NCBI GenBank assembly: GCA_015039465.1
Contig: MU130621.1
Span: 23,342 to 60,483, forward strand
DNA: 37,142 nucleotides
Origin: Phlegmacium glaucopus
Taxonomy: Eukaryota; Basidiomycota; Agaricomycetes; Agaricales; Cortinariaceae
Reading direction: 5' to 3'
Part shown: in pieces, positions 30,202-37,142 of the stretch
Numbering within the stretch: position 1 is the stretch's first letter
How the letters are laid out: each line of letters starts with the position of its first letter
Translations under genes and position numbers: made by a program
The notes under the pieces: model-generated
Databases searched by the model: none
Seen by the model: the letters and a program-made list of their open reading frames with translations, nothing else
Told to the model about the DNA's origin: nothing

Positions 30202-31175
30202 TAGTTGCGGACAATCAAGGTCATCCAATTTGCTTTCTCGGCAACACGATTCTTTATGAACAATCTGACTGCAGATTCTGATTCAGGATTTCAGACACCC
30301 TGAAAACGTCCCTGGTGCTGCTAAATTTTTTGGCGAAAAAAATCAATAGTTTGGTAATGTATCGGCTAAGTTTAGGACTACTACTAAGTCTCGCCCGCTG
30401 AGAAACCTGTCGATGCTGTTTTTACTTTCTGACAGCCCACGCAGCTGCTCTCAGGCTCTTCGTTAATCCAAGCTGACATGCACTCATAAATCTCCATGAC
30501 CGACGGATAAAGCAGCGGATAACCTCTGAGGATAGCTTGGCATGGTGAAAGTTGGTGTTTTTTTTCCACAGGAACGGCTTACAGCTGTCTGCAAAATGCT
30601 AGGCCGTTTTTAAATCTTCTGTGTCCGCCTGTGTTTGGTATAAACACCTGTTTTTGGTACAGTGCGGGAGTGATGATGTGATTGCCATTTCAGCTCCACG
30701 CTCCCCTCTTCTCGCTCGCGGCCTCCCTCATCGAATACAATAACTATGTCATAGTAATATATACAGTGGTCAATGTCTGTAACCTCAGCAACCATGCTTG
30801 CAACACTTTTCAGATCCCGATGGATTGCTCCACATTGGCTCCAATTCGTCATATCTACTACGGATCTACCCAAAAAGTGTATTTGCACCAAACAAAGGCG
30901 CACACAGAAGATTTAAAAACGGCCTAGCATTTTGCAGACAGCTGTAATGAAAGTCTTATCTATTGAAAGATCGAACAGGATTAGAAGAGGTGTATATAAA
31001 AATACATTTCCTGAGATTTTGGCTAATTTTTGGCCGGCCGCTAAAAATTTGGGGTCAAAATTTCTTAAATCTTCGTTATCGTGAAATCGGCTCGTGCCAA
31101 TGGATTCATTGGTTCAAAATAATGAGTGCCCAAAATGGAAGGATGAAATTTGGCGCCTTTGATTGTCCGCAACTG
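30202..31175. mobile_element. Tc1/mariner-like non-autonomous element (outer, interrupted)
   Basis: Short terminal inverted repeats: left TAGTTGCGGACAATCAA from 30202 and right CAGTTGCGGACAATCAA (reverse strand) ending at 31175, differing in the first base. Both sides are flanked by TA (30200-30201 and 31176-31177). Without the nested insertion the element would be about 0.6 kb. It contains no transposase; a 60-codon minus-strand open frame at 30384-30569 may be a captured fragment. Termini and TA duplication suggest the Tc1/mariner superfamily. Confidence 0.7.
30582..30944. mobile_element. MITE nested in the 30202-31175 element
   Basis: 363 bp with long inverted repeats of about 80 bp. The outer about 43 bp are identical (CAGCTGTCTGCAAAATGC..., including AGGCCGTTTTTAAATC), and identity then falls towards the centre. 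TA flanks both ends (30580-30581 and 30945-30946). No coding capacity. It inserted after the outer element. Confidence 0.85.
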
Positions 31176-31177
31176 TA

Positions 31178-31760
31178 TACGGATAACAAGACCATGGAGG
31201 AGATTAGGACATGCTAGTCTAGCTAGGTGGTCTATCAGTCTAATCTCTAATATCGTTCGTAACTACCAGAGAATATAGGTTACCCGAAAGGCTGGGTATC
31301 CTTGCATCCTCAGCGATGACGATAGTAGTATAAGCTTGATCCAAACCCAACCCCTCCCTCTACCGGCGGATAGCGCATTATAGAGGGGGCATATGGGACA
31401 TGAAATAGAACTGAACTTGATGCTCATATATCTATTTTTCATTTGACTTACTAATATATTGTAGACTATATAAACTGTTGAGTTGGCAAATTATCATAAT
31501 TCCTCATTCCACTAAAAATTTCCTCTTGATTCTTAGTTAGAGGAGCGCATATCCGTGGTAAATTGAAGCAACTACCCTGGCTTTCTTTTAAAGCTGATCG
31601 ATCCATGGACATGTATCCGTACTCCTCCAATTGACTGGCAGCCCTCTGATTGAATTCCTAGGGCTCTGCCTGTTGATTTGGTTCGACATGCGCACTTCGG
31701 CTGAGTTTGAAATGAAATTGCCTCCGAGCCACTACTACCCACAGTTCTGAGAGCTCGGAA
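31178..31760. other. Intergenic, upstream region of the 31761 gene
   Basis: No gene seen. A TATA-like CTATATAAAC at about 31466-31475 lies nearly 290 bp before the ATG, which would imply a long or intron-containing leader. Otherwise AT-rich and featureless. Confidence 0.4.
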
Positions 31761-33950
31761 ATGACACCAGAATCGAAAGGCAACAGCTCGAAACATGATG
31801 AACGTCCTGGCTGGACAGAAGCTTCACTGAATGGCTCGGCTCTGGTCTTATCTCTGGTCAAAGAGGCTGCGACACTTGCTCCTTTTTCAGAGTTGAAACA
31901 GGCTGCTTCTGTGGCTTTACTCATCTTGCAAACTACCGAGGTACGCCTCCGCAAAACCCATGGCACCCACCACTCTACTCATAGCACCAGCACTGATTTT
32001 GCCGATTATAGGCAATTAAGGACAATAGAGAGGCATACGAACGACTTGCCAGCGATTCAGTCGGATTTGTCGCTGCTATTTGGCGCTCGTATAAGAAGGC
32101 AATAGTTCCGACTGAATGGCTATCTGCGGAGATGCGAGAGATTCTTGCGGACTTGACACAGTACGATCGACGATCATAGTACTTCCTATCATTCAATCTA
32201 CTAACCTTGGAACAGCACTTTCGAAAATATCTACTCGTTCTTTGAAGACCACATGTCAAGGAATAAATTGATTCGTGTGATGTTTAGCAGAGCCGACTCT
32301 GGAAAGATAAATGAATATCGCGAATCTTTGAATTGCACCATGCAGAAATTTAAGGTTCGTCATACATATCAAGTTTTGACCTGGTTGTTTCGTCTGACCG
32401 CTCGCTAGCTTCAATCTTATACGAATATACAAGAGGTTATTATGCAGCTTGGGAGGAAAATCGATCAACTCTCAGAGCAATTACTGCATTGGGACGAGAG
32501 GGAGGATGTTAAGGATACCCTGGAAACTACTGCTCGCAAGCTTAGGGATCAGGCGGAAATGGAGAAGATTGATGAAAAAGGATTGATACAAGTCGAGATC
32601 GATCGACGAGCCAAGGATGATGGATTGCATTCCGATCAGTTGAAGATCGAGAAAGAAACAAAAGATCGGCTGGAAGACCTCCAAGCAGCTCTTAGCCTAG
32701 CGAACCATCTGAAGGAAGCACAAGAAGAAGAGATTGCTGAGTTGAGGCGAAAATTAGCTGCTAAAGAGGACAGTCGACGAACTACCACGATCCTCGCATC
32801 GAGTGAGAAGAAGAGTTTTAGGCGGCAAGACGAGATCGAAGAGGAAGAGAAATGGCGAGGGAATGTCGTAGTAGAGGTGACTTCGGATGAAGAGAAGGAC
32901 GTACGATGGCTTCCACCTCCGAGAAAGAAGGCCCGAAGGAGTGTCGTAGTAGAGAAGTTAACTTCGGATGAAGAGGAGTGGCGCCCACCTCCGAGAAAGA
33001 AGGCCCGAAGGAGTGTCGTAGTGGAGAAGTCGACTTCGGATGAGGAGTGGCGCCCACCTACGAGAAAGAAGGCACGAGGGAGTGTCGTACAAGAGAAGTT
33101 AACTTCGGATGAAGAGGAGGACGTACAGCGGCCTCCAGTTCCGAGAAAGAGTTCCAAGATCAAGCGCAAGCCACAGAGTTCACCAGGTGGTCCATCTCGC
33201 GACGTGGATGACTTTCTGACCCAATCTAAGGGCTTTCGACAACCAGAGTTGGGCTTTCGAGCCGTGTCCACTGCGGTCCAGGAGCTAGTGAGCCATTTAA
33301 AGAAAGCACAAGAAAAAGAGGTGGCTGGGTTTAGACGAAAAATTGCGGCTGAAGAGGACCGTCGACAAATTGCCATGATCCAGGCGCAATCGAGTGAGAA
33401 GAAGGGTTCCAGATGGCAAGCTGATGTCAAAGGGGCAGAGAAATGGGGAGGGAATGAGAAGGCAATTTCAGGAGAAGACGTAGGGCGGTCTGGGCTTGTG
33501 AGAAGGAACTCAGTACTTTCGGAGTCACCAAATAGTCGGCATGTGGTGTTGGAGGACTCTTCTGATGATGAGGACCTCAGGATGCCGCGTCGGCGGCTAT
33601 CAAGCACCTCTCTTCATATTATAGAGGCGGAAGACGAACTTATAGACGAGGAAGGAAACCATACGCCTCCACTTCCGAGAAAGAGTCCCAAGGTCAGACG
33701 CAACCGTCCGAGTTCATCATTTAGTCCACCTGGCAACATGGATGACTCGATGTTTCAAGTTCCAGGTTTCACGCCATTGAGACTGGCTAGTCCTCACGGA
33801 TATAACTTACGCATGGGCTCACCGATGTATTTTCCAAATGGATCGTCGTTTTCACCCTCTATGGGGCCCATATATGGATATGGCGTAGGTGGACCAAGGA
33901 CCGTTGTCCATCTTGGGAGTAGGAAATATCACCAATACATTCGTGAGTGA
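31761..33950 (+). CDS. Helical-bundle / coiled-coil protein with acidic-basic repeats
   Basis: Exons 31761-31940, 32012-32160, 32216-32354 and 32409-33950, with introns of 71, 55 and 54 bp that all keep frame; 669 aa. Residues about 25-165 (SLVKEAATLAPFSELKQA, EAYERLASDSVGFVAAIW, then SGKINEYRESLNCTMQKFK) resemble the four-helix N-terminal domain common in Agaricomycete NLR/STAND and MLKL/HeLo-like proteins; this comes from memory of the family. Residues about 168-285 are a coiled coil. Residues 309-412 hold four tandem units of SVVVEKLTSDEEEWRPPPRKKARR type, with NLS-like basic clusters. Residues 253-307 recur at 448-503, and a P-rich K/R segment also recurs, so the second half is an internal duplication. 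No nucleotide-binding domain follows. A donor-like gtgagt overlaps the stop. Confidence 0.75.
32865..33176 (+). repeat. Coding tandem repeat of about 72 bp, four units
   Basis: Four imperfect units in the 31761 gene, each encoding a valine block, TSDEE and a proline/basic tail (PPPRKKARRS in the first two, degraded in the fourth). Unit lengths vary by whole codons, so the frame is kept. Confidence 0.8.
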
Positions 33951-34440
33951 TCATGTTTATGTCGTTGAGGACAGTGGACAGTAGTTGACCTGGGTACAGG
34001 AAGCGTTGTGTAATTCACTTATGAATTTGGGAGATCACCGTGTAACTGGTCCACTTCATCGACCCAAACAAGCTCCAGCCTTGTATTCGACCTTCGAAGC
34101 ACATATGGATTATGCTGATGCTAATCATGGCCAAGTTCTGGAACGTACCCTCCCAATACGATCCGTTCATGCTCCATCTCCGGTGCCGCCAAACGAGAAG
34201 CGAGACACCGGCCAACCAATTGGACGGGCTGCTTTTGCTTTCCTACCTATATCCTTACCTAACGTTTCTCAGCTCTGTACGGTTGCTTTGTTTGGACAAA
34301 GACCGGTTTGCGTCCAATAAACCGTTGAGTCGCTAACTTAATTCCTCGATCCATCAATACGACCTTTGCAAAAGCTCTCCGTTGCTCAGGCCTTTTGTTT
34401 ATCGGAGTCAATTTATCTTGAGGAAGAGCAGAGAATCAGG
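33951..34440. other. 3' flank of the 31761 gene
   Basis: An open frame at 33985-34320 has no ATG at its start and no recognisable domain; it may be 3' UTR or an alternative terminal exon. Nothing else supported. Confidence 0.4.
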
Positions 34441-34687
34441 TTTTTTACAACTCATTGCTAAAATCTGTAGACCCACTTCGTGTTTGCTATCCTTTATTTA
34501 GTGTACAAATAAATCCAAGCTAAATGGCATGAGGAATGTGGTTAATGATTGATCGATATTGATCACGAGCATCAGACGACCTACCTGAATTAGCTTAGAT
34601 TTATTTGTACACTAAAAGGAAGGACATGAGTGCTGCAAACAGGAAGTGGGTCTACCAATTATCGATTAGCAATGAGCTGTTAAAAAA
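34441..34687. repeat. Foldback repeat (MITE-like)
   Basis: Left arm 34441-34526 and right arm about 34594-34687 are imperfect inverted copies. Shared blocks are CTCATTGCTAA, GTAGACCCACTTC and TAGTGTACAAATAAATC. The loop is about 65 bp. The right arm has small insertions. No clear target duplication and no coding sequence. Confidence 0.75.
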
Positions 34688-35078
34688 TAAATTTGCTCAG
34701 TGGAATTGATTGATCACGCGGTGTTGCTTATTATTCTGAGTCTCAAAGTTGTCTTTGTCTTTATGTAAAATCACTGCATGATGGTCTTGTCACCAAATAA
34801 CATATCCTTCTCTCGCCTTGTTCCTGCTCAACCAAGAAGGGCAATGACTCCCAAAATAATAAAATAACAGCAGGCACAGTAACTATGCAACTCATTTACC
34901 CATCTTTTGTAAGTTTTCTACCTTGTGTTGCTTCTCTCCATGGGCGTTGTTATCACAGCATCGACACAGCTATATTTGGTAAAGTGCCTCTAACTGCCGA
35001 TGTCATCTTCCCGAATAGTAATACTTCCTACAAAAAGAAGACAACAATGACTCGGACATCGTGCGACTGCGCGCTTAA
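34688..35078. other. Intergenic stretch
   Basis: AT-rich with a few short frames (for example 34885-35085 plus), none supported. No repeat recognised. Confidence 0.5.
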
Positions 35079-35154
35079 TCTTTAACAGCACTAACAAAGG
35101 GTCCTTTATCTTAACAGCACCAACAAAGGGTCTTTAACAGCACCAAGAAAGGGT
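35079..35154. repeat. Short tandem repeat, three units
   Basis: Three direct copies of TCTTTAACAGCACCAACAAAGGG-like units; the first is longer by a few bases, the third has AAGAAAGGG. No coding role visible. Confidence 0.8.
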
Positions 35155-35447
35155 CAAAAAATGATAAATTGGTGAGTCACCCGTTGTTACTCACAATTTG
35201 CGACCCCCATTTGACACGCAAGGCACTGAAATTAGTGCTTTACCGTCTTCTTTCTCCATTTTTCTCTCAAGTTGTGTGACGGAAGCCTAACGCCGCCACT
35301 CCGAAATGCATTGTTGGTATAAAACATATAATAAACCACGCTTTTTGTATCTGATCTTGAATGAGCACCTCTCCCTTCTCTCCCACTATCCGCTACCTAA
35401 CAGAACTCAGCTCCCACAGAATCATCCTGCTTTTAATTCTCTATAAG
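35155..35447. other. Intergenic stretch before the hAT-like element
   Basis: No gene or repeat seen. A TATA-like stretch (gtataaaac) at about 35317 has no assignable gene unless transcription reads through the hAT-like element to the gene at 36019. Confidence 0.4.
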
Positions 35448-35455
35448 CCAATCTT

Positions 35456-35954
35456 CAAGGGGGCCCAAGGATCTTAAAAATGACATGGGGTCGGTAAAAA
35501 TTTTTAAGCCATTTGGAGGGACCCCTCCCCCTCTTATGCCCAAATATGGATATGTCAGACCAAAAATGGTAATTCCAAGAAAAACATATCATATTTTTAA
35601 AATTTACAAGGTATCTATGGACACATGAAGGCCAGCAATGAGCCTGCAGTCTGTGTTGGCTTCTTCATTGCACTCAGGACAACATGTGATTATTGTATTA
35701 CCTTGTAGTGTCATATTTTATATTTTTCTTTTACTGGTAAATGAACAGTAAATTTCATTTCTTCCACTACTACAGTGTCCCTGAGGCCTTTAAATGAAGC
35801 TCAGTGTCTATCTCAACAAGTATGGCAATTTAATTGTTGCTACAGGGCATTAAAAATATACTTTTATCTTTTTTTAGTAAATTTTTTTAACTCTATGGGG
35901 ACCCCTCCCCCCCCCCTACCCCCGGTTCGGGATTCCAATCCCGGGGCCCCCTTG
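35456..35954. mobile_element. hAT-like non-autonomous element
   Basis: 499 bp with short terminal inverted repeats (CAAGGGGGCCC at both ends) and, further in, GGACCCCTCCCC near the left end and again near the right end. It is flanked by an exact 8-bp direct repeat, CCAATCTT (35448-35455 and 35955-35962), the target-duplication length of hAT elements. It contains no transposase. A minus-strand snippet around 35630-35700 reads with clustered cysteines (ITCCPECNEEANTDC), perhaps a relic of a parent element. Confidence 0.82.
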
Positions 35955-36018
35955 CCAATCTTCCACACAGATATCTTGTAGCGCCTTCCCTTCCACACAA
36001 CCCTTCGAACCACATTAC

Positions 36019-37142
36019 ATGGCTAAGATGACAGAACTACTCTTGTCCCACAGCAACAAGAACAAAGGCAAAGGAAGAGCCCAGCGTCCCAGCCCCCCAA
36101 GACAAAAATCAGGTTAGCATACTGCCTCATCTCTTTATCAGGCAACCACTGACTCGGGCCCCCGTGATGTAGTCCCCTCAACTCTGCAAGTGTCCGATGA
36201 ATCGGTTGATGCTTCGTGGCTAGACCGAGTACTGATATCCGAGGAGGAAGAGCTAGAGGCGGCGCTGGCAGCTTCATTGTCTTCCGGCACTGCATACAAC
36301 GCAAGTGCACCAGAGTCATCCTCCTCACACCATATCTCTTGTCTTCTTCAAACATTTCCAACTGCGCATGCAAGTGATAACGATAGTCTTATGACTGACA
36401 CGCCGCGGGCTTACCCCCTGCCTGAGGATTCTTCAGTCAACAGCACAACACTGTCTATCTATTCACCTACTTTGTCCGATCCTGATGCTGCCTCAAATCT
36501 GGACCACATTGGTCGCACTATCAAGCCTCTACTGAGGCGGAGCCTGAGGTCCCGCTTCCTTGAAATCGCCACCCGTGTCATCAAACCTCTGCCCAAGCAA
36601 CGAATGCCGAAAGCTTGCAGCCTTGGTGATCCCAACCAGCCATTGGCTGTTGAGGGTAGTGCGGCTCCTTCATCATCAACATATATATTGCCATCGCCAC
36701 TTTCCAATCCTGATCACGTCATGACTACCCTCCTTGCGCCTCCACTGCCTCCACCAATTAGAGCTACCAACAATGATATTGAGCGTCTTTTCACTACTCC
36801 TCCCCACATCACTCAAACCTTGTCCGATCCTATGGCTGGTACTTCAACCCCAATGGACGTTAATGATCGGGAATTATTTCCCAAAAATAGCTCCAGCACC
36901 CCACCTACATCATCACCAGCATCATCAAAGAAACCATCTTCACCCACGCTATTGACATCCTTACCACTTGTATCAGTTAACACAAAGAACTGGAGTCGAG
37001 CCAATCCACAACAAATGTCAGCCAATGAATCTGACGACAAAGATATAGATGCTCTTATTAAACAATTTACCAGAAGCCACGTTATTTGGGTAGATGACAA
37101 GCCTGATCCAATCCCAATCTCTCAACCCACAGCTCCTCTGCG
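36019..37142 (+). CDS. Low-complexity protein with UIM-like helix, 3' end outside window
   Basis: Exon 1, 36019-36112 (MAKMTELLLSHSNKNKGKG...), then a 60-bp intron (gttagc...gatgtag, branch CTGAC), then exon 2 from 36173, open without a stop to the window edge. At least 354 residues are visible. Residues about 50-63 read SEEEELEAALAASL, matching the pattern of a ubiquitin-interacting motif (acidic block, then L..AL..SL). The rest is Ser/Thr/Pro-rich and probably disordered, with a basic patch (TIKPLLRRSLRSRF) and a more ordered end (DDKDIDALIKQFTRSHVIWVDD). The family is not recognised; a gag-like or transposon-associated protein is one alternative. It starts 56 bp after the hAT-like element's target duplication, so its promoter may lie in or beyond that element. 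Confidence 0.6.

Noticed and set aside
30384..30569. Minus-strand ORF in the outer TA-flanked element as a transposase remnant
   Set aside because: Sixty codons with no DDE or DNA-binding motif; it cannot be tied to any transposase.
33985..34320. Plus-strand ORF after the 31761 gene
   Set aside because: It has no ATG at its start and no recognisable content; more likely 3' flank of the preceding gene.
35925..35950. T-arm-like GGTTCGGGATTCCAATCCCG suggesting a tRNA
   Set aside because: No anticodon or D arm fits upstream; the sequence is the GC-rich end of the hAT-like element.

Overview
This looks like nuclear DNA of a mushroom-forming basidiomycete (Agaricomycetes, probably Agaricales). 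Introns are short (49-60 bp, GT...AG, CTAAT/CTGAC-like branch sites), there is a tandem family of F-box/LRR-like proteins, and there is a Tc1/mariner transposon of a type I recognise from basidiomycete genomes. The intron-exon structures below come from reading splice sites by eye, with no transcript evidence.

Region 1 (1-20000) is a tandem array of six intact, single-exon F-box genes on the minus strand (F1-F6, 553-568 aa). The array has higher-order structure: block F1-F2-F3 is repeated as F4-F5-F6 with a period of about 9.89 kb, and the window opens inside the same unit. One 1.8 kb piece is identical in both blocks, and F3 is a patchwork of F1, F4 and F5, so gene conversion has been frequent. 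Each spacer carries a decayed plus-strand companion gene that was co-duplicated; its last exon stays open in five spacers. A near-perfect palindrome lies 230-305 bp upstream of F1-F5 but not F6.

Region 2 (20500-28200) holds two related multi-membrane-segment genes pointing towards each other (20510-22232 plus, 26628-27495 minus). Between them sits an apparently complete 2.9 kb Tc1/mariner transposon (22862-25769) with perfect 33-bp terminal inverted repeats, TA target duplications and a spliced transposase. A second element with inverted repeats of about 150 bp (27566-28196) abuts the 5' side of the minus-strand membrane gene. It also cuts off a fragment of a gene whose full copy lies at 31761.

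Region 3 (28200-34000) contains a four-exon minus-strand gene for a small secreted cysteine-rich protein (28731-29255), visible only after splicing. It also has a nested pair of non-autonomous TA-flanked elements (30202-31175 containing 30582-30944). A four-exon plus-strand gene (31761-33950) joins a helical-bundle N-terminus to a coiled coil and tandem acidic/basic repeats.

Region 4 (34000-37142) has a foldback repeat, a short tandem repeat and a hAT-like non-autonomous element with an 8-bp target duplication. A two-exon, low-complexity gene with a UIM-like helix runs off the right edge.
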